Of a stretch of DNA of 64,000 nt, positions 26,834 through 36,348 are shown piece after piece. How positions within the stretch are numbered: the first letter of the stretch is position 1; every line of letters starts with the position of its first letter. The position numbers and the translations under genes are program-made. The notes below the pieces were generated by a model, which worked only from the letters and a program-made list of their open reading frames with translations, was not told where the DNA came from and did not search any database. Source of the DNA: Candidatus Laterigemmans baculatus (GTDB taxonomy: Bacteria > Planctomycetota > Planctomycetia > Pirellulales > Pirellulaceae); the NCBI RefSeq assembly GCF_010367455.1, contig NZ_WRPR01000012.1:48981-112980 (forward strand), given 5' to 3'.

Positions 26834-29800
26834 GTGAATGCCTGGATTTCCTCTCGAGTCAGTTGGCTCTGCGGATTGCTGTGGCTGCTGAGCCTCCCGG
26901 CAGTCGCGGCCGAGGATGCAGCGGATGCGGCCGCCAATGCAGCTGCCATCTCAGCCTCTGAACGGTTCTTTGAGAACCAGGTGCGGCCGGTCTTGCTCGA
27001 GCACTGCGCCCCCTGCCACGGCGAAGAGCAGGAGGCGGGGCTTCGTGTCGACTCGCTGCAGGGACTGCTCACCGGGGGCGATTCCGGCCCCGCGGTCGTC
27101 CCCGGCGATGCCGCCTCGAGCCTCGTGATCCAAGCGATCCGCCACCAAGGCGGATTGGAGATGCCGCCGGACGAACCGCTCGAGCCGCAGCAGATCGATG
27201 CCTTGGTCGCGTGGGTCAACGGCGGAGCTTACTGGCCGGCGAGTGACCGGCGGCCTGGCGGAAAGGACGCTGCGGGCGCGGGATCAAGTCACGCCGGGGC
27301 CGCGGAGGCTGCCGCGGCCGACGAGCACTGGGCGTTTCAAGCGGTCGCGGAGCCTCCAGTTCCGGTACCGGAGCGGAGCGACTGGGTGCGGACTGCCGTC
27401 GATGCTTTCGTACTGGCTAGACTCGAGGCGGCCGATCTGGAGCCATCGCCCGAAGCGGACCGCCGGACGCTGATCCGCCGCGCCAGCTACGCCGTGACCG
27501 GACTCCCCCCTTCCCCGGAGGAGACGGAGGAATTTATTCGCAGTTCCGATCCCCAGGCTTACGAGCATTTGATTGAGCGTCTGCTCGATTCACCACGCTA
27601 TGGGGAGCACTGGACGCGGCACTGGCTCGATGTGGCTCGCTATTCGGATACCAAAGGATACGTCTACGCCCGGGAAGAACGGTTTTGGGTTCACGCGTGG
27701 GCGTATCGCGACTGGGTGGTCGCGGCGCTGAATCAAGATTTGCCTTATGACCGGTTTCTAATGCTGCAGATTGCCGCCGATCAGGTGGAGGATCGCGAGC
27801 AAGGCGATTTGGCGGCGATGGGATTTCTGACCTTGGGGCGGCGGTTTTTGGGGGTTGAGCATGACATCATTGACGATCGCATCGATGTCGTGACCCGCGG
27901 CACGATGGGACTGACCGTTGGCTGTGCCCGCTGCCACAACCATAAGTACGATCCTATTCCAACCGCCGACTATTATTCGCTGTACGGGGTATTTGACAGC
28001 TCGGCCGAAAGGGTCGTGCCGCTGGCGGAACCGGAGCCCGATTCGGAGTTCGCGCGCGAACTGGAAACGCGTCGACAGAAGCTGGCTTCGCGGACCGCGG
28101 AAAGCCGCGCGGAATTTTCAGCGCTCGCCCGGCGGCGCGTGGGAGAGTACCTCCGCGCTCAAACGGAACTGGAAAAGTATCCCAACGACGGCTTTGACCA
28201 GATTCTACAGAAAGACGATCTCTTACCGGCACTGGTCCGCCGCTGGGATACCTATCTCCGCAGCGCCAAGCATCGCGGGGATCCGGTCTTCGCTGCCTGG
28301 CATGCCTACCGCGATCTTGCGACAGCGGCCTTTGCGGAGGAAGCGGTCGCTGTCACCGAGCAACTCCAAAACTCGCCCGAGTCCGCCGTCAACCGCGAAG
28401 TGTTGGCGGCCTTCGAAACTCCGCCACAATCGTTCGGCGAAGTGGTCGATCGCTATGCGGCCTTGCTGGGAGAGGTCGAGAGCCGCTGGCAGACTCTTGT
28501 GAAAGACGCAGCGGCGAGTGGCGGAGATTCTCCGGTCGGGCTGGCCGATCCGGCAGCGGAAAAAATCCGCCGCGTCCTCTACGGGACTGGATCACCGTGC
28601 GAAGTGCCCGACGAACCGATCGTGCATACCGAAGATTTGTTCGACTCGGCGACCTGCACGGAGTTGTGGAAGCTGCAGGGTGACGTCGATCGTTGGATCA
28701 TCGCCGCCGAGCTGCCGATTCCTTATGCGTTGACGCTGGTCGATCGCCCGGTTCCCGTCGAGCCACGCATCTTTCGCCGCGGCAATCCGGCCAACAAAGG
28801 GGCCGAGGTTCCGCGACAATTCTTGGAGATTCTGTCTGGTGAATCCCGCCAGCCCTTTCAGAAAGGGAGCGGCCGTTATGAGTTGGCCGCGGCGATTGCC
28901 AGTCCCACCAATCCGCTCACGGCGCGAGTTCTCGTCAATCGAGTGTGGACACATCACTTCGGCCAAGGACTGGTTTCGACACCGAGCGATTTCGGAACCC
29001 GCGCGGAGAAACCCTCGCATCCCGAGCTGCTCGATTACCTCGCCGCGAGATTTGTCGCCGAAGGCTGGAGTCTAAAAAAGCTGCATCGCTGGATCTTATT
29101 GTCATCCACGTTCCGACAGGCGTCGAAGCAGCCAAATCCTTCGGAAAGTTGGCTGGACGCCGAGCGTGTGGATCCGCAGAACCGACTGCTATGGAGGATG
29201 AATCCGCATCGGCTGAGCTTCGAAGAGTTCCGCGATTCGTTGCTCACTGCGTCGCGCGCACTCGACTTGGAGATTGGCGGAAAGCCGGTCGAGATGTTTA
29301 CGGCTCCGTATCCCGCTCGCAGATCCTTATACGGACTGGTCGACCGGCAATTTTTGCCGACTTCGCTGCGGGTGTTCGATTTTGCCAATCCGGATCTTCA
29401 CATTCCCCAGCGAAGTGAGACGACCGTTCCTCAGCAATCGCTGTTCTTTCTCAATCACCCGCTGGTGATCGAACATGCCAAAAAATTGGCTTCGGGAGCG
29501 GATGTCGAGGACGAGTCGGCAGCGATCGAGTACCTCTTCGAACGGGTGTTGCAGCGCGAGCCCTCATCGCGAGAGAGACGCGAGGCCCTGGAGCTGGTCC
29601 GTGCGCTCGCATCGGAACCATCCCCCAAGGCTTCGCTGACTGCGAAGGATTGGCAGTACGGTTACGGAGAATTCGATGCGGCAAGCGAGCGAGTCGCCGA
29701 TTTTCAACCGCTGCCGCACTTTACTGGGACCGCGTGGCAGGGTAGCCCGGCATGGCCGGACCCGAAGCTCGGCTGGGTGCAGTTGACCGCCGAGGGAGGC

Positions 29801-30265
29801 CATCCCGGCAACGATCGCAAGCACGCCAGCATTCGTCGCTGGACCGCCCCAAGGTCGATGGCGATCACGCTTCGGTCTCACCTCAAACACGAGGCGGCGG
29901 CCGGAGACGGTATCCGTGCTTTCGTCGTCAGTTCCCGCGCTGGACGATTGAAAGACGCGGAGATCCATCAACAGGAAGTCGAGCTGACGATCGATCGTCT
30001 GGACGTCGAGGCGGGAGAAACGATCGACTTTGTGGTGGACATTGGGAACGTCCTGAACAGCGATCAGTACGTTTGGAAAATACAATTAGAAGCGTTGGTT
30101 TCCGATCCTGGTCTCGCGGCAGTCGGCACCTCCGCGGCTTCGGAACCGCGGCCGGCGTGGGATTCGAGCGAGGATTTTGTTGCGGACCACGTGCAGCGAC
30201 TCAGTGCCTGGGAGCAGCTCGCCCAGATTCTGTTGTGCACCAACGAGTTTTTGTTTGTCGACTGA
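26834..30265 (+). CDS. Cytochrome-type DUF1549/DUF1553 secreted protein with extra C-terminal domain
   Basis: A 1,143-residue exported protein starting at GTG 26834. The signal peptide ends near VAA-ED at residue 26. The order is as in the copy at 18607: a haem-type CAPCH at residues 58-62, DUF1549 with YGEHWTRHWLDVARYSDTKG and GCARCHNHKYDPIPT, then DUF1553 with NPLTARVLVNRVWTHHFGQG and VPQQSLFFLNHPL. Unlike that copy, it has about 170 further residues before the last helix (from KDWQYGYGEFD to the YVWKIQLEAL strand). These look like an inserted beta-sandwich, possibly carbohydrate-binding. It lies between an SGNH hydrolase and its DUF1501 partner. Confidence 0.9.
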   Translation: MNAWISSRVSWLCGLLWLLSLPAVAAEDAADAAANAAAISASERFFENQVRPVLLEHCAPCHGEEQEAGLRVDSLQGLLTGGDSGPAVVPGDAASSLVIQAIRHQGGLEMPPDEPLEPQQIDALVAWVNGGAYWPASDRRPGGKDAAGAGSSHAGAAEAAAADEHWAFQAVAEPPVPVPERSDWVRTAVDAFVLARLEAADLEPSPEADRRTLIRRASYAVTGLPPSPEETEEFIRSSDPQAYEHLIERLLDSPRYGEHWTRHWLDVARYSDTKGYVYAREERFWVHAWAYRDWVVAALNQDLPYDRFLMLQIAADQVEDREQGDLAAMGFLTLGRRFLGVEHDIIDDRIDVVTRGTMGLTVGCARCHNHKYDPIPTADYYSLYGVFDSSAERVVPLAEPEPDSEFARELETRRQKLASRTAESRAEFSALARRRVGEYLRAQTELEKYPNDGFDQILQKDDLLPALVRRWDTYLRSAKHRGDPVFAAWHAYRDLATAAFAEEAVAVTEQLQNSPESAVNREVLAAFETPPQSFGEVVDRYAALLGEVESRWQTLVKDAAASGGDSPVGLADPAAEKIRRVLYGTGSPCEVPDEPIVHTEDLFDSATCTELWKLQGDVDRWIIAAELPIPYALTLVDRPVPVEPRIFRRGNPANKGAEVPRQFLEILSGESRQPFQKGSGRYELAAAIASPTNPLTARVLVNRVWTHHFGQGLVSTPSDFGTRAEKPSHPELLDYLAARFVAEGWSLKKLHRWILLSSTFRQASKQPNPSESWLDAERVDPQNRLLWRMNPHRLSFEEFRDSLLTASRALDLEIGGKPVEMFTAPYPARRSLYGLVDRQFLPTSLRVFDFANPDLHIPQRSETTVPQQSLFFLNHPLVIEHAKKLASGADVEDESAAIEYLFERVLQREPSSRERREALELVRALASEPSPKASLTAKDWQYGYGEFDAASERVADFQPLPHFTGTAWQGSPAWPDPKLGWVQLTAEGGHPGNDRKHASIRRWTAPRSMAITLRSHLKHEAAAGDGIRAFVVSSRAGRLKDAEIHQQEVELTIDRLDVEAGETIDFVVDIGNVLNSDQYVWKIQLEALVSDPGLAAVGTSAASEPRPAWDSSEDFVADHVQRLSAWEQLAQILLCTNEFLFVD

Positions 30266-30290
30266 GCCCTGCCAACGGAGCCTGAAGACG

Positions 30291-31733
30291 ATGTCCAAAC
30301 CCACAGCTCCAAGTCCTGACTGGCTTGGCCTGAGCAGTCGCCGCGATTTGCTCCGGCGCTCAGGGCTCGGAATCGGGGCCCTCGGCTTGTGGAGCGTGAT
30401 CGGTGATGAGGGACGGCTGATCGCGGAGAGTGACCAAGCCGGTGGAGGACCGCTCGAGGTGCGCTCGCCGCACTTTCCGGGGAAGGCAAAACGGGTGATC
30501 CATTTCTTTCTCAATGGAGGCCCTTCGCACGTCGACACCTTCGATCCCAAGCCGGCTCTGGCAAAGTATGCGGGTCAGCCGCTCGGGGAGACGCTGACGA
30601 CGGAGCGGAAAACGGGAGCCGCGTTTCCTTCGCCGTTTAAGTTTCGGCGGTATGGCGAGTCGGGGATCGAAGTCAGCGAATTGTTCTCACGCACGGCCCA
30701 GCACATCGATGAGATCGCCGTCGTCCGCTCGATGTATGCTCAGGTACCGAACCACGAGCCGTCGTTGATGTTGATGAACTGCGGAGACTCGGTCCAGCCC
30801 CGGCCGAGCATGGGGGCCTGGGTCATGTATGGACTCGGGACGGAGAATCAGAATCTGCCCGGCTTCATCGCCATGTGTCCCGGTGGGCTGCCGATCAAGG
30901 ACACCGAAAACTGGCAATCGGCGTTTTTGCCTGGAGTTTTTCAAGGCACCTATGTCGACTCTCAGCATCGCGAGTTCAGGCGGCTGATCGAAAACATCGA
31001 ACATCCCCACGTCTCCACGGCGGACCAGCGCCGCCAACTGGATTTGCTTGCCCAGTGGAATGCAAGGCACCTCTCGGAGCGGACCGATGACCGGCTGGAA
31101 GCGAGAATTCATGCTTATGAGTTGGCTTTTCGCATGCAGCATGATGCGGCCGAAGCGTTCGACCTTTCCCGCGAGCCGGCTTACATCCAGGAAATGTATG
31201 GGACCGAAGTGCACGGTCGCCAAACGCTGATCGCTCGCCGCTTGCTCGAACGGGGCGTTCGCTATGTGCAGCTTTGGCATGGAGCAGGACAACCGTGGGA
31301 CAACCATGAGAATATCGAGGACAACCATCGCCGCTTGGCGGGCCAGATCGATCAGCCGATCGCCGCACTGCTGAGCGATCTCAAACAGCGAGGGATGCTC
31401 GAGGACACGTTGGTGCTGTGGGGTGGTGAATTCGGTCGCACGCCGACCGTGGAACTCGGCGGCGATGGCAATCCGAAGCTCGGCCGCGACCATAACCATT
31501 ACGGGTTTACGGTCTGGATGGCGGGCGGCGGGATCAAAGGGGGAACGGTCTACGGCGGGACCGACGAATTCGGATTCAAGGCGGTCGACCGGCCGACGAG
31601 CGTCCACGACTTGCACGCGACGATTCTGCATGCACTCGGGCTGGATCATCAGAGGTTAACCTATCGCTACGCGGGCCGCGACTTTCGGCTGACCGATGTT
31701 CACGGCAACGTCATTCGTGATATTCTTGCCTGA
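30291..31733 (+). CDS. DUF1501 secreted protein (sulfatase-like fold)
   Basis: A 480-residue partner of the preceding DUF1549/1553 protein. The leader has SSRRDLLRRSGLGIGALGLW, a Tat-type motif. The mature part starts KRVIHFFLNGGPSHVDTFDP. It continues with VVRSMYAQVPNHEPS, RRLLERGVRYVQLWHG, DTLVLWGGEFGRTPT and GRDHNHYGFTVWMAGGG, the full DUF1501 pattern. The ATG at 30291 is preceded by GGAG and GAAGA. The coding frame is open upstream over the end of the previous gene, but that part is a shadow. Role unknown; it is presumed to act with its partner in the periplasm. Confidence 0.92.
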   Translation: MSKPTAPSPDWLGLSSRRDLLRRSGLGIGALGLWSVIGDEGRLIAESDQAGGGPLEVRSPHFPGKAKRVIHFFLNGGPSHVDTFDPKPALAKYAGQPLGETLTTERKTGAAFPSPFKFRRYGESGIEVSELFSRTAQHIDEIAVVRSMYAQVPNHEPSLMLMNCGDSVQPRPSMGAWVMYGLGTENQNLPGFIAMCPGGLPIKDTENWQSAFLPGVFQGTYVDSQHREFRRLIENIEHPHVSTADQRRQLDLLAQWNARHLSERTDDRLEARIHAYELAFRMQHDAAEAFDLSREPAYIQEMYGTEVHGRQTLIARRLLERGVRYVQLWHGAGQPWDNHENIEDNHRRLAGQIDQPIAALLSDLKQRGMLEDTLVLWGGEFGRTPTVELGGDGNPKLGRDHNHYGFTVWMAGGGIKGGTVYGGTDEFGFKAVDRPTSVHDLHATILHALGLDHQRLTYRYAGRDFRLTDVHGNVIRDILA

Positions 31734-31742
31734 CCCTGCCCT

Positions 31743-31803
31743 CCGGTGTCCCGCCCCCTCCGGTGTCCTGCCCCCTCCTGTGTCCTGCCCCCTCCTGTGT
31801 CCC
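31743..31803. repeat. 17-bp tandem repeat upstream of the dipeptidase gene
   Basis: Three full copies (31743, 31760, 31777) and a partial fourth of CCGGTGTCCTGCCCCCT, with one- or two-base differences, fill the spacer between the DUF1501 stop and the dipeptidase start. The strand is strikingly pyrimidine-rich. Copy number may vary between strains. Confidence 0.8.
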
Positions 31804-31815
31804 GACTTCTGTGAA

Positions 31816-32919
31816 ATGCCTGCGATGCGATTGATCTTTGACGCGCACCTGGACCTCGCCTGGAATACCGCCTCCTTTGACCGCGACCTGACGCTCTCGC
31901 TCGACGAAGTGCGGGCGGCTGAGTCGAACATGCAAGATGGACGTTTTCGCGGACGGGGGACGGTGACGTTTCCGGAAATGCGGAAGGCAGGCATCGCCGT
32001 CTGCATTGGCACGCTGTTGGCGCGCAGTGGTCCGGAGCATCAGCGGCAGACTTCCTATTTGCGCAAAGAGCTCGACTACGCCACGCGGCTGGGCTGTTAT
32101 GCCGCCGCCCACGGTCAATATGCCTGCTACCGTCACTGGGAAGCGACGGGCGAAATCGCGATGCTCCGCACCCGCGAAGAACTGCAGCGGCATTGGCAGC
32201 GGTGGGAGGCGGCATCGAGCTACGCCGATCTGCCGATCGGGGTCATTCTGTCGATGGAGGGGGCCGATCCGGTGATGGCGCCCGAGACGCTCGAGCAGTG
32301 GTGGGATCTCGGACTGCGGGCGATCGAGCCGGCGCACTACGGGCGAAGTCATTATGCGAGCGGCACGGCGACCGAGGGGCCGCTGACCGACGCTGGACGA
32401 GCGCTCGTCGCGGAGATGCAACGGCTCGGCGTCTGCTTGGATGTGACGCACCTGAGCGATGAGAGCATGGAGGAAGCGCTCACGTTGTACGAGGGTCCGG
32501 TCTGGGCCAGCCACCATGCCTGCCGCTCGCTGGTTCCTGGCGATCGTCAGCTGACCGATGAGCAGATCCGCCGCCTTTGCGCCCGAGGGGGCGTGATCGG
32601 CGCTCCGCTGGACGCGTGGATGCTCAGCCCCGGGTGGGTCAAAGGCCAAACCGATCCAGCCGGGACGGGGCTCAAGGACGTCGTCGACCACATCGACCAT
32701 GTCTGCCAATTGGCCGGCGATGCGCTGCACGCCGGGATCGGAAGCGATCTCGACGGCGGTTTCGGAACCGAGCAGACGCCGGGCGATTTGAATTCGATCG
32801 CCGACCTCCAACGTCTCGGCGGTTTGCTCGCGGACCGCGGTTATGCCGAAGCGGACATCGACAACATTTTCAGCGGCAACTTTCTTCGGTTGCTCAGCGA
32901 GAGTCTACCGCCGGCGTGA
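31816..32919 (+). CDS. Membrane dipeptidase (peptidase family M19)
   Basis: A 367-residue zinc dipeptidase. RLIFDAHLDLAWN carries the first His-x-Asp metal ligands. ILSMEGADP has the bridging Glu, CLDVTHLSDESM and VWASHHACRSL the two later His ligands, and HAGIGSDLDGGFG the Asp of the active site. M19 enzymes cleave dipeptides, including D-residue-containing ones. No signal peptide is seen, so it is cytoplasmic here. The start is ATG 31816 (31825 is equally possible); neither has a clear ribosome site because the 17-bp tandem repeat occupies the region. The open frame upstream is translated repeat and is not coding. Confidence 0.88.
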   Translation: MPAMRLIFDAHLDLAWNTASFDRDLTLSLDEVRAAESNMQDGRFRGRGTVTFPEMRKAGIAVCIGTLLARSGPEHQRQTSYLRKELDYATRLGCYAAAHGQYACYRHWEATGEIAMLRTREELQRHWQRWEAASSYADLPIGVILSMEGADPVMAPETLEQWWDLGLRAIEPAHYGRSHYASGTATEGPLTDAGRALVAEMQRLGVCLDVTHLSDESMEEALTLYEGPVWASHHACRSLVPGDRQLTDEQIRRLCARGGVIGAPLDAWMLSPGWVKGQTDPAGTGLKDVVDHIDHVCQLAGDALHAGIGSDLDGGFGTEQTPGDLNSIADLQRLGGLLADRGYAEADIDNIFSGNFLRLLSESLPPA

Positions 32920-33080
32920 GTCCGGCCCGGCAGTCCTCCCCTCGTTCGAGAATTTTCACGGAAGATTCGAACTTCGCGGAGTGGACAGAGTGGATGCGAG
33001 CGCTACAGTGCCCCGCCACGGGCTGTTCGTGGCGGACGCTCCATTCGCCAATGCTCCACGCGCTTAGGATTTCCGGGATT

Positions 33081-33953
33081 ATGTTCTATCACGACGGCGG
33101 GAAGCTGCAGTATCCGGTGCGGGTCGAGAAACCCAATCCGCTGTTCGCCAAGGCGCTTCAACAAGCCATCGGCGGAATCGAAGGCGAGATCCGCGTCGCC
33201 CTGCAGTACCTATTTCAGGCTTGGGGAGCACGGGGGCCGAGCAAATACCGGGATCTGCTGCTCGAGACGGGGACAGAGGAGCTCGGCCATATTGAAATGC
33301 TCGCCACCGCGGTGGCATTGAATCTGGAAGGGGCGCCGCTGGAGATGGAGGAGGCGGCTAAAGATCCTATCGTCTACGCCACGCTGGGCGGGATGAACGT
33401 CCGCCACGTCATTTCGACTTGTATGGCTGCGATGCCGGTCGACAGCGAGGGCGTGCCCTTTAACTGCTCGCACGTTTACGCCACGGGAAATCCCGCGGCG
33501 GACATGATGGCGAACGTGACTGCTGAGTCGACCGGCCGGATGCTGGCGACCCAGTTGTACAAAATGACGGACGACCCGGGCATGAAGGATATGCTGGCCT
33601 ATCTGGTCGCCCGCGACACGATGCACCAGAACCAGTGGCTGGCGGCATGGGAAGAGCTCGGTGGGAAAGACGCCCATCCGATCCCCACTTCGTTCCCACA
33701 AGAACAGGAAAACCAGGACGTCAATTACACGTTCATGGTGTTTGGAAAAGACGATTCGGTACCGGTGCCCGAGGGACGCTGGTCCGACGGCGAATCGGTC
33801 GATGGAAACGGCCAGTTTAAGACGGTGCGGATGCGTCCCCTGGGTGAAAAGCCGCAGCTCGGTCCCGCCTCTCCCAAAGCGGCCGTTCAATCGGTTCAGC
33901 TGCCACCGGTCGGTGAACCCGAAGCCCGTTCGCAACGGAACGACAGAGGCTAG
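33081..33953 (+). CDS. Manganese catalase (non-haem)
   Basis: A 290-residue ferritin-like di-manganese catalase that breaks down hydrogen peroxide. The start MFYHDGGKLQYPVRVE is typical of the family. Ligands are Glu36 in GEIRVALQY, Glu67 and His70 in TEELGHIEM, then the Glu in NVTAESTGR and the His in ARDTMHQNQW. The C-terminus is a loose polar tail. The frame is open upstream by 168 codons, but this is a shadow of the dipeptidase gene. A second, diverged Mn catalase lies at 60614-61579. Confidence 0.93.
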   Translation: MFYHDGGKLQYPVRVEKPNPLFAKALQQAIGGIEGEIRVALQYLFQAWGARGPSKYRDLLLETGTEELGHIEMLATAVALNLEGAPLEMEEAAKDPIVYATLGGMNVRHVISTCMAAMPVDSEGVPFNCSHVYATGNPAADMMANVTAESTGRMLATQLYKMTDDPGMKDMLAYLVARDTMHQNQWLAAWEELGGKDAHPIPTSFPQEQENQDVNYTFMVFGKDDSVPVPEGRWSDGESVDGNGQFKTVRMRPLGEKPQLGPASPKAAVQSVQLPPVGEPEARSQRNDRG

Positions 33954-34056
33954 TGCTGCCTGCTGGCCAACGCCGGGATGGGGCGCGTCGAGCGATCCCA
34001 TGAGACGCGTCCCCGGACGCTATGAGTTTTTCTTTGTCCTGCAAAGGTGAGATCCG

Positions 34057-34461
34057 ATGGAGAAAATGATTCGCCGCCATGCCTTGCGATCCATCGCCGG
34101 TGGTGGGCTAGCCGCTGCGCTGATCGGGGGAAGCGAGGCGACAGCGGATTCGCAGCTCCCCCGGAACTCCGCTTCCGGTGTGCTGGTGAGCGGGACTCTG
34201 ACGCGCGAGCACGCGGCAGGGCGGAAGATGTCAGGCTTCATCGAGACGGGCGTTCGCGAAGGAATCACGCTGTGCAGCCTCGTGAAGCAGGATTCAAAAA
34301 ATCCAGCGATCGAGTCGATCTTTGCAGCTCCCGAGCAGCAATCCGGCCGCGCCGGGGTACGGGTCACCGTCGCGTTTTTTTCCGACCCGGTGGGGGACCT
34401 GACCTTCAGCCTCCTGCACATGCCGGCCGCTTCGGAATCCGCTCCGGTACGCTCGGTGTAG
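34057..34461 (+). CDS. Small exported hypothetical protein
   Basis: A 134-residue protein with a leader MEKMIRRHALRSIAGGGLAA that looks like a Sec or weak Tat signal. The mature part has no family I recognise. It is rich in small residues and contains VLVSGTLTREHAAG and RAGVRVTVAFFSDP, suggesting a beta-rich fold. It follows the manganese catalase in the same direction after a 103-base gap and converges on the trehalose synthase gene six bases away. The function is unknown. Confidence 0.6.
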   Translation: MEKMIRRHALRSIAGGGLAAALIGGSEATADSQLPRNSASGVLVSGTLTREHAAGRKMSGFIETGVREGITLCSLVKQDSKNPAIESIFAAPEQQSGRAGVRVTVAFFSDPVGDLTFSLLHMPAASESAPVRSV

Positions 34462-34467
34462 TCCCAG

Positions 34468-36105
34468 CTAGCGACGATCGCTTCCGAGTCGGAACCAGCG
34501 ATATCCGTAGCCCGAAATTTTTATGGGATCCGCGGGGCTCTCGAGTTCGGCGTAGGGTTGGTCGGAAAGCAATTCGATAAACTGCTCGCCATCCTTGCTG
34601 TGCAAGTCGAGTCGGATGGTCCGCGACCGTTCACCAAAGTTGTGGACGACGATGATGCTTTCGCCACGCCACTCGCACTGATGGGCCGTAATCTGTCGGT
34701 CTTGGGTTTCCAGCGTCCGACACTTTCCCCAGCCGATCTCAGGGCACTCCTTGCGGACTCGAATCATCCGTTCGGTGATGCTCAGCAGCGAGTCGGGATC
34801 TCGCTGTTGAGCGGCAACATTGACTTGCTCGTAACCGAACGGTCCTCCGCTGACCGGCGGGCGAATGAGCTGGTCGGGGTCGGCGCAGGAGAAACCCCCG
34901 TTGTGTTTGTTGGCCCATTGCATCGGTGTGCGGATGCTGTTGCGTTCGGGGAGCGAGAGGTCTTCTCCCATCCCAATCTCCTCGCCATAGCGGATGACGG
35001 GGGTTCCGGGAAGTGAGAGCAACACGCTGTGCGACAATTGCAGGCGGCGCTGGTCGCCCTGGACCATCGGGGGCAAGCGTCGACGAATGCCGCGATTGTA
35101 GATCTTCATCGATTCTTCGGGTGCGAACTCCGCATACACCTCCTGCTGTTGCGACTCGTCGAGCGCGTTCAGCGTGAGCTCGTCGTGGTTACGAAGGAAG
35201 TTCGCCCATTGGGCCATCGGGGGGATCTCGGGAGAATCTTCCAATGCCTTGCAAAGCGGCCCGCCTTCTTCGCGAGCGAGGGACAGCATCACGTGTTGGT
35301 TGAGCAAAAAGTTAAACAGCATCTGGCATTTGTTCCCGTCCCCAAAGTACTTGATGGCGTCGCTGGCCGAGACGTTGGCTTCGGCGAGCAGAATGGCGTC
35401 CCCGCGCCTCCATGAGAGGTAGTTGCGAAATTCTTCGAGATACTCAAACGGGTCGGAAACGTCGACGTTGTGGAGGGCTTTGAGCTCGATCAAAAACGGT
35501 GCGGCATCGATCCGAAATCCCGAGACCCCGAGTTCGAGCCAAAATCCCATGATCTTACGAATTTCATCGCGGACCCGCGGATTGGCGATGTTCAGCTCCG
35601 CCTGGTGCTCGTAGAAGCGGTGGAAGTAGTACGCTTTGGCTTTGCGGTCATACGTCCAGGTTGACTTCTGAAAGCCGGGGAAGATCAGTCCTTCGTCGTG
35701 GTCCGCCGGCTTTTTTTCGCTCCAGACGTAGAAGTCGCGGTAGGGGGAGTCCGGGTCACTCCGCGCCTGCTGAAACCACGGGTGATCGATCGACGTGTGA
35801 TTGACGACCAGATCGATGATCACCCGCATGCCGAACTCGCGGGCTTGGTGCATGAAGTCCACGAAGTCGCCCAGATGGCCCAGCCGCGGGTCGACGTTGT
35901 AGTAGTCTTCGACGTCGTAGCCGTTGTCGCGGTTCGGCGAGGGATAGAAGGGGAGCAGCCACAGGCAGGTGACGCCGAGCCCCGAGAGGTACTCGAGTCG
36001 GTGGTTCAGCCCGTTGAAGTCCCCGATTCCGTCGTGGTCCGAATCGTGGTAGGTCTCGACATCGAGGCAGTAGATCACCGCGTTCTTGTACCACAGGTCG
36101 AGCAT
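34468..36105 (-). CDS. treS: Trehalose synthase / maltose alpha-D-glucosyltransferase (GH13)
   Basis: A 545-residue cytosolic GH13 enzyme converting maltose and trehalose into each other, a route to the compatible solute trehalose. Family motifs are in order: YHDSDHDGIGDFNGL, DLVVNHTSIDHPWF (region I), GFRIDAAPFL with nucleophile Asp200 (region II), LLAEAN with acid/base Glu242 (region III) and NFLRNHDELT with Asp308 (region IV). The C-terminal beta domain (about 460-545) ends YGYRWFRLG. It has the TreS length without the maltokinase fusion seen in some bacteria. Plain alpha-glucosidase is the main alternative. Confidence 0.88.
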   Translation of the reverse strand: MLDLWYKNAVIYCLDVETYHDSDHDGIGDFNGLNHRLEYLSGLGVTCLWLLPFYPSPNRDNGYDVEDYYNVDPRLGHLGDFVDFMHQAREFGMRVIIDLVVNHTSIDHPWFQQARSDPDSPYRDFYVWSEKKPADHDEGLIFPGFQKSTWTYDRKAKAYYFHRFYEHQAELNIANPRVRDEIRKIMGFWLELGVSGFRIDAAPFLIELKALHNVDVSDPFEYLEEFRNYLSWRRGDAILLAEANVSASDAIKYFGDGNKCQMLFNFLLNQHVMLSLAREEGGPLCKALEDSPEIPPMAQWANFLRNHDELTLNALDESQQQEVYAEFAPEESMKIYNRGIRRRLPPMVQGDQRRLQLSHSVLLSLPGTPVIRYGEEIGMGEDLSLPERNSIRTPMQWANKHNGGFSCADPDQLIRPPVSGGPFGYEQVNVAAQQRDPDSLLSITERMIRVRKECPEIGWGKCRTLETQDRQITAHQCEWRGESIIVVHNFGERSRTIRLDLHSKDGEQFIELLSDQPYAELESPADPIKISGYGYRWFRLGSDRR

Positions 36106-36348
36106 GATGCTTGCTTTGCCAAAGGGGTGACGGAGGCCCCGCCCCGCCGTCTCGCCGCCTGCTATGATGTTCCTCGTGGCAGAGAAGTTGGAGAAGGGCG
36201 GCTGAGTTTGCTGCTGGATCGACGGCTTTGAAGTGAACGGCTTTGGGGGTGACGGTTTCCGGGTGAGTGAAAGTGGGGCAGCGGATCGCCCCCTGCAACT
36301 CCTGAGCCGTGGCCCGATTAATCGAATGAGAGCAGGAGAAGGTACGAG

